NCBI GenBank assembly: GCA_015062535.1
Contig: SUUK01000007.1
Span: 18,094-82,093, forward strand
Length of the DNA: 64,000 nt
DNA from: Alphaproteobacteria bacterium
GTDB taxonomy: Bacteria > Pseudomonadota > Alphaproteobacteria > RF32 > CAG-239
Direction: 5' to 3'
Under the pieces are notes generated by a model that did not search any database, was not told the origin of the DNA, and worked only from the letters and a program-made list of their open reading frames with translations. Both the position numbers and the translations under genes were made by a program. Positions 33,061 through 41,603 of this stretch are shown here, in pieces; position 1 is the first letter of the stretch; every line of letters starts with the position of its first letter.

Positions 33061-34482
33061 ATGCTACAAGATATGTTATATAGTCTTCCTGAAATATCTC
33101 TTATATTTGGTATAATAAACTTAGTAATACTTCATATTTTCTCAAATGAAAATCCTAAGGTATTTGCAAAAGTTACAAGACTATGGATAATAGTATCTGT
33201 ATTCTTTTCAATAATGTTTTACGATAAAACATTCAATAATACATATTTTGAGAGCAGTTCATATACGTTATTATTTAAGCTATTAATTGCTTTTTTCTCT
33301 TACATAATGGTGATTTTATCCCCTTCATGGTTTGTAACCGAAAACAAAACCGGTTGCAAATATTTAATTTTAATACTTTCTTCTTTAGTGATAAATAATC
33401 TTTTAATTTCATCATCAGATATAATTGTTTATATTTGTTGCTATGCAATGACCATATATATCAATTACAGATTATTAGATATAAGTTATGATAAATATCC
33501 ATCAGAAATATCAAGAAAATATCTAGCTATTTCAAGTATAATATTATTGTTAATGGTATCAGGATTTGCATATTTCATAATAAACGGAGGTTTTCTAACA
33601 AATTTTAATCAAATAAAAGAGTTTTTAATGTCATCAAAATCTGATATTAAATACTACATAGCTGTATCTTTGATTATAATCCCAGTATTCTACACTTTAG
33701 GATTAGCCCCATTTCATTCTTTAATAGAAGACAAAATTGGTAAATCAATACTCCCAGTTAGCCATTATTTTTCAATAATTCTACCGATTACATTTTGGGG
33801 AGTTTTGCTAAAACTAAAACAAACATTACTTTTACCATTTGAAGAAAGCATCTCATCTGTTTTGATTTTTATAGCTGTATTTTCAATCCTATTAGGCGCA
33901 ATAGGCGCAAATGCAAGAATAAATTTATATCGTATCTTTGCATATGGCTCAATGTACCACTTTGGTGTATGTGTTTTGATGTTATCATTTTTTACTCATC
34001 AAGCAGACTTTGGACTAATAATTTATCTACTTATGTATCTATTAGCCCTAAATGGAGCATATACAGTTTTTTATAATCTAAAAAGTAGAGGTGAATTTTT
34101 AAGTGCAATAACTTCCTTGTCAGGACTTGCCAAAACAAGACCATTTACAACAAGAGCATTATTGATTAGTATTTTTTCAATAATAGGAATACCTCCATTT
34201 GCAGGATTTTTGGCTAAGTTCTATCTATTAAATGAATTAATACTGCATAAAAAATATATTTTGCTAGCAATAACCTTATTGTTCTTTTTAGTTTTAGCTA
34301 AATCATATTTAGAAATAATCAAAACAGCATATTTTGAGCAAAAAATGAAAAATTATGATACAGAAAATAAAATAATATTATTAACAACTCTTGCAAGTAT
34401 TACTTTAATTGCTATCATATCATTCAATCCATTTGGCATAATAGAAAAAATAAAGGATATGTTCTATGTTATATATTCATAA
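33061..34482 (+). CDS. nuoN: divergent NuoN-like complex I antiporter subunit
   Basis: A 473-residue membrane protein, about 14 spans. The NuoN motif 'FKisavPFHmWtPDVYeGaP' is read FYTLGLAPFHSLIEDKIGKS (about 215-234): the His is kept, the Lys is lost. The later SLSGLAKTRPFTTRALLISIFSIIGIPPFAGFLAKFYLL (in pieces about 345-390) is the well-kept NuoN-type end. Nine bases after NuoM; its end overlaps birA by 17 bases, tying complex I to birA translation. Confidence 0.75.
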   Translation: MLQDMLYSLPEISLIFGIINLVILHIFSNENPKVFAKVTRLWIIVSVFFSIMFYDKTFNNTYFESSSYTLLFKLLIAFFSYIMVILSPSWFVTENKTGCKYLILILSSLVINNLLISSSDIIVYICCYAMTIYINYRLLDISYDKYPSEISRKYLAISSIILLLMVSGFAYFIINGGFLTNFNQIKEFLMSSKSDIKYYIAVSLIIIPVFYTLGLAPFHSLIEDKIGKSILPVSHYFSIILPITFWGVLLKLKQTLLLPFEESISSVLIFIAVFSILLGAIGANARINLYRIFAYGSMYHFGVCVLMLSFFTHQADFGLIIYLLMYLLALNGAYTVFYNLKSRGEFLSAITSLSGLAKTRPFTTRALLISIFSIIGIPPFAGFLAKFYLLNELILHKKYILLAITLLFFLVLAKSYLEIIKTAYFEQKMKNYDTENKIILLTTLASITLIAIISFNPFGIIEKIKDMFYVIYS

Positions 34483-35191
34483 AGAAAAAATAGAAAATTA
34501 TGAATGTTATGAATTTGAGGAACTAGCATCTACAAATGATGAAATAAAAAACATCAAAGATTTAAGTTTGCCAACAATAATCACCGCCCTAAAGCAAACC
34601 CATGGTCGAGGAAAAAGAGGTAACACTTGGGAGCAAGTGTTAGGTAATCTATATTTTAGCTACAATATAGAGTTATCTCCCAAAGATTTAAGTAAACTTG
34701 TTTGCATAGTAGGTTTGAGTTTAGCTAAAACAATAAAGGAGCTATCACCATCTTTAGATGTAAAAATAAAATGGCCAAATGATGTAATGGTAAATAACAA
34801 TAAAATTTCAGGAATATTAATAGAAAATATTAAAGATAATTATTGGGCTCTAGGAATAGGGGTAAATATTGTAGCATCTCCAAACATCAACAATACTTAC
34901 TACCAAGCTACATCACTAAAAGAACAAGGGGTAACACTTGACCGAATGGATTTTCTTCGTTATTATATGAAAAATTTTAGCAATTATTATAAAAAATACC
35001 TCGAATTAGGGTTTGATGTTATAAAAAAAGAGTGGTTAGAATTTGCATTTAAATTACACAACACAATAACTATTCAAAACGAAAAGACATCAAAAAAAGG
35101 AGAGTTTATAACCATAGATGATAATGGCTATTTAATACTAAAAACAAACAATAAACAAGAAAAAATAATAGCAGGTGATTTATTTATATAA
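34466..35191 (+). CDS. birA: biotin--[acetyl-CoA-carboxylase] ligase
   Basis: Attaches biotin to its carrier protein. The 241-residue protein lacks the DNA-binding N-terminal domain (ligase-only type, length as in alphaproteobacteria). ELASTNDEIKN (about 17-27), HGRGKRGNTWEQ (biotinyl-AMP loop, about 46-57) and KIKWPNDVMVNNNKISGILIEN (about 99-120) are typical. It overlaps the NuoN-like gene by 17 bases and precedes rnj by 11 bases; the pantothenate kinase gene often placed between birA and rnj is absent. Confidence 0.92.
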   Translation: MLYIHKEKIENYECYEFEELASTNDEIKNIKDLSLPTIITALKQTHGRGKRGNTWEQVLGNLYFSYNIELSPKDLSKLVCIVGLSLAKTIKELSPSLDVKIKWPNDVMVNNNKISGILIENIKDNYWALGIGVNIVASPNINNTYYQATSLKEQGVTLDRMDFLRYYMKNFSNYYKKYLELGFDVIKKEWLEFAFKLHNTITIQNEKTSKKGEFITIDDNGYLILKTNNKQEKIIAGDLFI

Positions 35192-35202
35192 AAGGAAAAA
35201 TA

Positions 35203-36894
35203 ATGAGCGATTTTAAGAAAAAAGGAATATATTTTATACCACTAGGTGGCGCAGATGAAATTGGTATGAATATGTTTGCATATTGTGTAAATGGCAAAAT
35301 AATTGTTGTTGATGCAGGCTTTGGGTTTCTAAATGATGACTATCCAGGAATGGATATGTGCTATGCATCTCCAGAGTTTTTAGAAAATTATAAAGATGAT
35401 ATTTTAGGACTATTTATTACTCATGGACATGAAGACCATCTTGGTGCAATAGCTCAAATATGGCCTTCACTCCAATGCCCTGTTTATGGTACAGATTTCT
35501 CGCTAGGACTAGTAAAAGAAAGACTTAGCGAATATAAAATGGAAGAGCTTGTGCCTCTCATCTCCGTTAATAAAAAGAAAAAAATAAAAAAAGAAGATTT
35601 TGAAATAGAGTTTATTCCAATATCACACTCAATACCAGAAACATCTGCCTTATTTATCAAAACCCCTTATGGCAATATTATGCACGCAACAGATTGGCGT
35701 TTTGACGATAATAAGCTATCTATGACCAAAACCAATAAAAGAGCTCTAAAAAGAGCCTCAACAGAAGGTGTAGATATTTTTGTATGCGATTCAACAAATG
35801 TTTTGGTAGATAAAAAACAACCAAGCGAGATAGATATAAGAGAAAACCTCTTAAAAATTATTCCAGATATCGAAGGTGGGATAATTGCAACTTGCTTTGC
35901 TTCAAACATAATGCGCCTAGAAAGTCTTATTTTAGCAGCAAGAGCCGCTAAAAGAACACCAGTTTTAGTAGGTCGTAGCCTAATAACTAATGTTAAAAAT
36001 GCTAAAAATTGTGGTTATTTAACAGAATATACAGATATACACACCATAGATGAGGTAGATGGGCTAACATCAGATAAAGCTCTTTATATTTGCACAGGGT
36101 CTCAAGCAAACTATCGTAGTGCCTTAACAACTATCGCAAATGATGAGAGTAAATACATCAAATTAGGTTCTGATGATAATGTTATTTTCTCTTCCAAAAT
36201 AATTCCCGGAAACGAAGATAAAATAGAAAAGATGCAAGAAAAAATGATAGAAAAAGGGGTTAATATCATAACATCTGAAGACTATCAGGTACACACCACA
36301 GGCCATGCTAACAAAAAAGACCTAAAAGCTATGTATGAGCTCTTAAAACCAAGAGTAGTTTTGCCGGTACATGGTGATAAACGCCAAATAAGGGAACATA
36401 AGCGTTTTGCTTTAAGCTCAGGTATAGATGAAGTATTTTCTGCTCAAAATGGTGATATTTGCCTCTATAACAATGGTAAAATAGAAAAAATAGAAGAATT
36501 TACCGCCGAAATTATGGGAGTAGATAGAAGACGAAATGTCCCACTCACATCAGAACTCATAAAAAATCGCCGTCGTATAATGTATAATTGTTCTGTATTT
36601 ATAAGTGCGGTAATTTCAAAAGACTATGAGCTAAAATCAATAGAAATAACTTCAATAGATATTCTAGAAGAAAACGAGTGGTATATCTTAAAAGAAGAAA
36701 TCTTAAAAGAAGTAACCCCACTGATTGTAAAAAAATTAAAAGAAGAACCTCATAAAAACTCTATCACAGATTTTATTCGTGGGCAAATTCGTAAAAGAAT
36801 ATTAAATAGAACAGATATTAAGCCAGTAACGTTTTTACACGTTCATTGGGAAGATGATGAAAAAATTAATACAAAAGGAGAAGAAAATGACTAA
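35203..36894 (+). CDS. rnj: ribonuclease J
   Basis: A metallo-beta-lactamase/beta-CASP RNase acting as endo- and 5'-3' exonuclease in mRNA decay and rRNA processing. The 563-residue protein has FITHGHEDHLGA (zinc ligands, about 71-82), ATDWRFD, FVCDSTN, the beta-CASP segment (ATCFASNIMRL) and VHTTGHANKKDL then VLPVHGDKRQIREH (about 365-403). The last 100 residues form the C-terminal domain. AAAGGA precedes the ATG. Part of the nuo-birA-rnj operon; overlaps the next gene by 8 bases. Confidence 0.96.
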   Translation: MSDFKKKGIYFIPLGGADEIGMNMFAYCVNGKIIVVDAGFGFLNDDYPGMDMCYASPEFLENYKDDILGLFITHGHEDHLGAIAQIWPSLQCPVYGTDFSLGLVKERLSEYKMEELVPLISVNKKKKIKKEDFEIEFIPISHSIPETSALFIKTPYGNIMHATDWRFDDNKLSMTKTNKRALKRASTEGVDIFVCDSTNVLVDKKQPSEIDIRENLLKIIPDIEGGIIATCFASNIMRLESLILAARAAKRTPVLVGRSLITNVKNAKNCGYLTEYTDIHTIDEVDGLTSDKALYICTGSQANYRSALTTIANDESKYIKLGSDDNVIFSSKIIPGNEDKIEKMQEKMIEKGVNIITSEDYQVHTTGHANKKDLKAMYELLKPRVVLPVHGDKRQIREHKRFALSSGIDEVFSAQNGDICLYNNGKIEKIEEFTAEIMGVDRRRNVPLTSELIKNRRRIMYNCSVFISAVISKDYELKSIEITSIDILEENEWYILKEEILKEVTPLIVKKLKEEPHKNSITDFIRGQIRKRILNRTDIKPVTFLHVHWEDDEKINTKGEEND

Positions 36895-37867
36895 TATAAT
36901 ACCTCAAAAATTAAAAAAAGGCGACAAAGTGATGATTGTTGCTCCAGCTCGTGGGCTAAAGTTAATCGGGCAAGACGTAAGAAAAATAGCACTCGATCGT
37001 CTAAACTCATTAGGGTTAGAAGTTGTTTTTGCTCCAAATACAACAGATGAAAATTGGGATTATATGGGTTCAACTTCTGTAGAAAAAAGAGTAGCTGATA
37101 TTCACTATGCTTTCCAAGACAAATCCGTTAAAGCAATATTTACCGTAATAGGTGGCTTTAATTCCAATCAAATGCTAAAATACCTTGACTATGATTTAAT
37201 TAAACAAAATCCTAAAATTTTCTGTGGTTTTTCTGATATAACCGCAATTTCTAATGCTATAAAAGAAAAAACAGGTCTTGTTACCTACTATGGACCACAC
37301 TTTAGCACATTAGGGATGAAATTAGGTTGTGACTATACTTTTGAGCATATGATAAAAATGCTACTAGAAGATGGTATAGATGATATAGAGCCAGCCCCAA
37401 TTTGGAGTGATGATTTATGGTTTTTAGACCAAGATAAACGTGATTTTGAGGCAAATGAAGGTTATTGGATAATAAACGACGGTAACGCCGAAGGTGTGAT
37501 AGAAGGAGGAAACCTCTGCACATATAACCTATTGTTAGGTACTCCATTCCGCCATCATTTCACAGAAGATACAATTTTGTTTATTGAGGATACAGAAGCA
37601 ACACCTCTACAAGATTTTGATAGAGACTTACAAGCACTTATCCATCAAGAAGACTTTAAATATGTAAAAGGGGTAGTAATAGGTCGCTTTCAAAAAGGTT
37701 CTAAAGTAACCAAAGAAGGCTTAGAATTTGTAATTCATACCAAAGCTGAACTAAAAGATATGCCAGTTATCGCAAATGTTGATTTTGGACATACTTCTCC
37801 AATCCTAACAATTCCTCTTGGTGGTTTTGCAAAGATAGAGAATGGATGTTTTACCATCAAAGGGTAG
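36887..37867 (+). CDS. LD-carboxypeptidase / MccF-like S66 peptidase
   Basis: A 326-residue serine peptidase of the S66 family (LdcA/MccF). MIVAPARGLKLI (about 16-27), VIGGFNSNQMLKYLDYDLI (about 87-105), the nucleophile in GFSDIT (about 114-119), EGGNLCTYNLLLGTP and FGHTSPI (about 297-303, catalytic His) are in order. The family trims murein tetrapeptides or, in MccF, inactivates microcin C-type compounds; the sequence alone does not decide. ATG at 36887, with AAGGAG before it, overlaps the rnj stop by 8 bases; the frame back to 36854 is not needed. Confidence 0.9.
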   Translation: MTNIIPQKLKKGDKVMIVAPARGLKLIGQDVRKIALDRLNSLGLEVVFAPNTTDENWDYMGSTSVEKRVADIHYAFQDKSVKAIFTVIGGFNSNQMLKYLDYDLIKQNPKIFCGFSDITAISNAIKEKTGLVTYYGPHFSTLGMKLGCDYTFEHMIKMLLEDGIDDIEPAPIWSDDLWFLDQDKRDFEANEGYWIINDGNAEGVIEGGNLCTYNLLLGTPFRHHFTEDTILFIEDTEATPLQDFDRDLQALIHQEDFKYVKGVVIGRFQKGSKVTKEGLEFVIHTKAELKDMPVIANVDFGHTSPILTIPLGGFAKIENGCFTIKG

Positions 37868-37879
37868 TCTAAATTAAAA

Positions 37880-37912
37880 ACAAAAAGCCTGATTGTTTCA
37901 GGCTTTTTTATT
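37880..37912 (+). terminator. rho-independent terminator
   Basis: AAAAGCCTGA pairs with TCAGGCTTTT around TTGTT, followed by T6. Ends the nuo-birA-rnj-peptidase operon. Confidence 0.93.
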
Positions 37913-38013
37913 TTAGTAGAGAAATTAGAGTTATAATTAGAACAAAAATCAAATTTCCGCTTATAATTAAAAAACGAATATTTATCAATCTTTGGGTTTG
38001 GAGTTTTTAAGCA

Positions 38014-38041
38014 TAAAAAAAGCCAGATTACTCTGGCTGGA
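38014..38041 (-). terminator. terminator of the Cys/Asp repeat gene
   Basis: On the minus strand GCCAGA pairs with TCTGGC around GTAA, followed by T7. It lies a few bases past the stop of the gene at 38045. Confidence 0.9.
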
Positions 38042-38044
38042 TAG

Positions 38045-38440
38045 TTAATGAAATAAAGATCTAATAAAATGACCGCTAGAATTAACCATTTGGGTAGGAC
38101 GAAAACGAGAATTGGAACAATCATCATCGTCGCAAGAGCAATTACCATCACAACAATAATCATCATCGTCGCAAGAGTAATTACCGCCATAACAATAATC
38201 ATCATCGTCGCAAGAGCAATTACCACCACAACAACATTCATGATTATTTGCTTGCTCTCGTTTTTGAGATTTCTCTAATTCATCGTAAGCATCATTGATT
38301 ATCTTCTTTGAATTGTGACGATCACAACCACTATGTGTAGCATCATAAATAATGAAAAACCCAAAAATCAATACAAAAGCTAAAATACCACTCACCACAG
38401 TTAAAATAATAACTGCATCATCACTGTGTAAATTTCCCAT
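38045..38440 (-). CDS. membrane protein with Cys/Asp 13-residue tandem repeats
   Basis: A 131-residue protein with one N-terminal span (about 10-32, VIILTVVSGILAFVLIFGFF), a charged linker, then three 13-residue repeats of the pattern Cys-pair, GN, SC, DDDD (from about 69 to 107). The Cys and Asp clusters suggest metal binding (zinc or calcium). No Shine-Dalgarno; a TTTTTTATT stretch precedes the ATG as in the other small membrane genes. Not a family I know. Confidence 0.6.
   Translation of the reverse strand: MGNLHSDDAVIILTVVSGILAFVLIFGFFIIYDATHSGCDRHNSKKIINDAYDELEKSQKREQANNHECCCGGNCSCDDDDYCYGGNYSCDDDDYCCDGNCSCDDDDCSNSRFRPTQMVNSSGHFIRSLFH
38121..38237 (-). repeat. three 39-bp in-frame tandem repeats
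   Basis: Units 38121-38159, 38160-38198 and 38199-38237 are almost identical and encode the Cys/Asp repeats. Copy number could vary by recombination. The unit length equals that of the unrelated repeat at 14093. Confidence 0.92.
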
Positions 38441-38607
38441 AATAAAAAAATAATTAGTTAGTAAAATAAAATAATTTAGGTTCTGTACAAAATGTATCTT
38501 ATTTTAAAAATTTGTCAATATTTTTTTACTTGATTAATGTTTTGTAAAATAATGTAATAAACACAATAAAATACCTATATATCGAAGTGTGGTTATTTAT
38601 AAAATAA

Positions 38608-38745
38608 ACAAAAAAACACCGAAGCCATCAGACCTCGGTGTTTTTAATTTTTTTAACTATTAAAAAAATTAGTTAGCTTCAGCTGGAGTAGCTTCGTTCG
38701 CAACTTCTTCTGAGCTATAAGCTTTAGCTTGTTTTTTAGCTTCAT
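38608..38745 (-). pseudogene. duplicated rplI tail with terminator
   Basis: This stretch copies 39332-39465, the terminator and the last codons of rplI, with scattered changes. The minus-strand frame from about 38745 to the stop at 38669 reads YEAKKQAKAYSSEEV and ends as rplI does (EAN). There is no start and the remaining gene is absent. The terminator hairpin (AACACCGA...TCGGTGTT) is kept. Together with the real rplI end it brackets the 38843-39313 gene. The rest of 38441-38842 is AT-rich spacer. Confidence 0.85.
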
Positions 38746-38842
38746 ATAGCAGGGTAATATTTGATAAAATAAAACTTGACAAAATTGCGATAAAGATATA
38801 ACTAAGGGGTGAAAAAATATTATTAACCTCTCAGTATAATTT

Positions 38843-39313
38843 ATGAAAAACAAATTATTTATGATGTTTGTACTTATTTTTATGAGTACAGTTTCGTTTG
38901 CAAATGAGCAAGCAAGTATTGTTGTAAGAGGAACCGGACAGGTTTTTCAAGATAATGGAGTTTATTACGCAGATATTGGTGGCAACCACTACAGGCTTGA
39001 TAAGCGTACTAATTTGCTAGGTCAAAATCCTGAATATTACTATGATGATTTAGTATGCAACAAATTTGGTCATAATTGGACAAAAGTTTATTCAGGTATC
39101 AATGTGACTTGTTTTGGAGTTAGCACACTACCTGCATCTGTTTATGACTTTGTTTTGGATGAAGCAAGCAAAAAAGACATTGCAAAACTCGTTGAACGCA
39201 ATATGAAAGATAGCAAAGATGGTGACAATGGGGGACCTCTTGGAGGGATTTTAATTGTCTTTGGCTGTTGTGTTATAATATATCTTTTCTTTGCGCTATT
39301 ACCGTGGGAATAA
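38843..39313 (+). CDS. small exported protein with C-terminal span
   Basis: A 156-residue protein with a signal peptide (about 1-20, ending SFA), a beta-rich middle (ASIVVRGTGQVFQDNGVYYA, VYSGINVTCFG), an acidic stretch with DSKDGDNGGP and a C-terminal membrane span (about 132-153). No family recognised. TATAAT lies a few bases before the ATG, with no Shine-Dalgarno. It lies on the opposite strand between two copies of the rplI tail, which suggests it was inserted by a duplication event. Confidence 0.6.
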   Translation: MKNKLFMMFVLIFMSTVSFANEQASIVVRGTGQVFQDNGVYYADIGGNHYRLDKRTNLLGQNPEYYYDDLVCNKFGHNWTKVYSGINVTCFGVSTLPASVYDFVLDEASKKDIAKLVERNMKDSKDGDNGGPLGGILIVFGCCVIIYLFFALLPWE

Positions 39314-39335
39314 AAACAAAAAAACTCCAATACAA

Positions 39336-39368
39336 AAAACACCGAAGTCATTAGACCTCGGTGTTTTT
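39336..39368. terminator. terminator shared by rplI and the exported-protein gene
   Basis: AACACCGAAGTC and GACCTCGGTGTT pair around ATTA, with T runs on both strands. It can work in either direction. Confidence 0.9.
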
Positions 39369-39391
39369 AATTTTTTTAACTATTAAAAAAA

Positions 39392-39910
39392 TTAGTTAGC
39401 TTCAGGAGCTACTTCTTTAGCAACTTCTTCTGCGCTATAAGCTTTAGCTTGTTTTTTAGCTTCATCAGCAGATCTAGCAACATTTACCAAGATAGTTTGA
39501 GAAACTTCTGGGTGCAAGCTAAGTTTAACTGGATACATACCTAAATATTTAATAGGTTTATCAAGTGCTACAAATCTACGTTCTAAAGAAAAACCAGCTT
39601 CGTTAATAGCAGATGCAATATCACGAATGCTAACTGAACCATATAATTGACCAGTTTCTGCAGCTTGACGAATAAGAACAGCAGCAAAACCTTTCAATTC
39701 TTCAGCTTTTTTAGTAGCTTCATCAAACAAAGCTTTGTTGCGAGCTTCTAATTCTGCTTTTTGTTTTTCAAAGTAAGCAACGTTAGCTTCTGTTGCACGA
39801 AGAGCTTTGTTTTGAGGTAATAAATAGTTACGAGCATAACCACTCTTAACATTAACTCTATCACCCATTTTACCTAATTTTTCAATATGTTCTAATAAAA
39901 TTATTTCCAT
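39392..39910 (-). CDS. rplI: 50S ribosomal protein L9
   Basis: A 172-residue L9. MEIILLEHIEKLGKMGDRVNVKSGYARNYLLP is the typical N-terminal domain (given here over two segments: MEIILLEHIEKLGKMGD and VNVKSGYARNYLLP), then the connecting helix and the C-terminal domain (LYGSVSIRDIASAI, YPVKLSLHPEV). The tail (DEAKKQAKAYSAEEV) is longer than usual (about 150 residues in most). Third gene of the rpsF-rpsR-rplI operon. Confidence 0.96.
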   Translation of the reverse strand: MEIILLEHIEKLGKMGDRVNVKSGYARNYLLPQNKALRATEANVAYFEKQKAELEARNKALFDEATKKAEELKGFAAVLIRQAAETGQLYGSVSIRDIASAINEAGFSLERRFVALDKPIKYLGMYPVKLSLHPEVSQTILVNVARSADEAKKQAKAYSAEEVAKEVAPEAN

Positions 39911-39922
39911 GAGCCTTACTCC

Positions 39923-40141
39923 TTAATTAGCTACATAAGGTAACAAAGCAACATAGCGAGCACGTTTGATAGCACGAGCTATTTCTCTTTGTGTCTTAGC
40001 AGAAACATTAGTTATACGGCTAGGCATAATTTTGCCTTTTTCAGAAATATAACGTGAAAGAAATTTTACATCTTTGTAATCAATCTTAAAATCCTGATTG
40101 TCACCAAGGTTCTTTCTCTTAAAAAATGCTTTATTTGCCAT
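39923..40141 (-). CDS. rpsR: 30S ribosomal protein S18
   Basis: A 72-residue S18: [11 protein letters not shown] at the start and then the conserved [18 protein letters not shown], followed by [25 protein letters not shown] start at the ATG at 40141, with AGGAGT before it, since a 23-residue extension to 40210 is not part of the family. Lies between rpsF and rplI. Confidence 0.96.
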   Translation of the reverse strand: MANKAFFKRKNLGDNQDFKIDYKDVKFLSRYISEKGKIMPSRITNVSAKTQREIARAIKRARYVALLPYVAN

Positions 40142-40154
40142 CTTAAAAATACTC

Positions 40155-40487
40155 CTAGTTAGCTTCAGCTTCTGAAGATGTTTCTTCGTTATTGTTACCG
40201 AATTCTTCAACTTTAACTGTCATATAACGAATGATATCTTCGTTAAGTCTAGCCAAACGCTCATATTCAAAAATAGCATTTGCAGGAGCAGAAATGTTTA
40301 AAACAACATAGTAACCTTTGCGGTTCTTTTTGATGCGATAAGCAAGGTTTTTCAAACCCCAGTTATCAACACTTACAACCTCGCCACCTTCTTTTTTAAT
40401 AGCATCTGACAATGAAGCCACGATGTCATTAACTTGAGATTGACCAAGGTCTTGACGAGCAATTAACATACTCTCATATTTAGTCAT
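40155..40487 (-). CDS. rpsF: 30S ribosomal protein S6
   Basis: A 110-residue S6: [19 protein letters not shown] at the start, [20 protein letters not shown] (about 43-62) and [20 protein letters not shown] (about 75-94) are conserved, followed by an acidic tail. AAGGAGAAT precedes the ATG. First gene of the rpsF-rpsR-rplI operon. Confidence 0.96.
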   Translation of the reverse strand: MTKYESMLIARQDLGQSQVNDIVASLSDAIKKEGGEVVSVDNWGLKNLAYRIKKNRKGYYVVLNISAPANAIFEYERLARLNEDIIRYMTVKVEEFGNNNEETSSEAEAN

Positions 40488-40601
40488 ATAAATTCTCCTT
40501 ATGGATTCTCAACAAAATTAATGTATAGCTGTAAAAGAACAAACCTTTACAGCAAGGACACGCAAAATATACCTATATTTTTTTAAAAAGCAAGCTTTTT
40601 C

Positions 40602-41603
40602 TTAAATTTTCTTTTGTTTCATAATCATAAATATTTCAATAAATTTATTAGCAGTAATTTTTGTGTTCCAATTTTTAGCTTTTTCAAAGATTGCCTTTCT
40701 TTTTTCTTTCACAAGATTCTTATCAGATATAAGTTCTTCAAATTTTCTATTAAAGTCTTCTTCATTATAATACATAACAACATCATCTTGGAATATGTGC
40801 TTAATTCCTTGATTATATCTAACAAGAGGAAGTCCCCCGTTTTCTAGTATTCTAATAACCTTGTCATTAACAATGCTATTGGCAATTTCTTCCTCAGTTT
40901 GGTCACAAAGAGTTATAGAATACTTAGAAAAATTATTATCATCTATATTTTCATTTTTTATTTTTTTAGAATGCTCAGTGTGTGTCCAGTTCTTTCCATA
41001 AATGTCAAAGTCTTTATTTTTAGCTAAATATAAAGATAAAGAAAACTCATTATTATCCCCTATAAACATTGCCTTTAATTTGGGTGATAAACTTGATGTT
41101 TTTATATCTATTGCATCAGGAATATATGCTGTTCTAACATTTATTGCTTTTAAGTGGCTATATGAAGAAATGGATTTAACTATTACAACATCAAAATTTC
41201 TAAATATTTCAAAATCATCATCAGACGATACATATGGAATATAAAGTATGTTTATACTATCATTATCAATAACCTTAGGAAGACTATGCTTATTACTTGC
41301 AACATAGAGGTTTAGATTTCCAGAGCTATGATTTCCTTTTTCATTTATTCTGACAACTACACCTTCATCTCTTAATGATTTTGCCAGTCTTTTTGCTTTA
41401 GCATATAAAACTTCATCTTTACCATCTTCAACATTTATGTATAGCGTATCTTGTAACGGATTGTTTTTAAAAGCTCCTAAAATACTAAAATCAACATTTG
41501 GCAAAGCTTTGTTGTAAATACCTTTTCCACCAATCAATAAGTATAAAACAAATACAATTGCAGTACATAAAAAAATTAACAAGGCAATATAACTTTTTTT
41601 CAT
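40602..41603 (-). CDS. membrane-anchored CgeB-like glycosyltransferase domain protein
   Basis: A protein of 333 residues with one N-terminal span (about 4-24), a Rossmann-like first half (TLYINVEDGKDEVLYAKAKRL) and a second half of the glycosyltransferase 1_2/CgeB type: IYGKNWTHTEH, SKYSITLCDQTEEE, NDKVIRILENGGLPLVRYNQG (about 247-267) and a C-terminal helix. Substrate unknown. Its ATG overlaps the stop of the upstream gene (TAATG). Last gene of an MFS-glycosyltransferase operon. Confidence 0.7.
   Translation of the reverse strand: MKKSYIALLIFLCTAIVFVLYLLIGGKGIYNKALPNVDFSILGAFKNNPLQDTLYINVEDGKDEVLYAKAKRLAKSLRDEGVVVRINEKGNHSSGNLNLYVASNKHSLPKVIDNDSINILYIPYVSSDDDFEIFRNFDVVIVKSISSYSHLKAINVRTAYIPDAIDIKTSSLSPKLKAMFIGDNNEFSLSLYLAKNKDFDIYGKNWTHTEHSKKIKNENIDDNNFSKYSITLCDQTEEEIANSIVNDKVIRILENGGLPLVRYNQGIKHIFQDDVVMYYNEEDFNRKFEELISDKNLVKEKRKAIFEKAKNWNTKITANKFIEIFMIMKQKKI

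Noticed and set aside
40155..40210. N-terminal extension of rpsR to 40210
   Set aside because: The extra 23 residues overlap the end of rpsF, and the ATG at 40141 has AGGAGT; S18 family length fits 72 residues.
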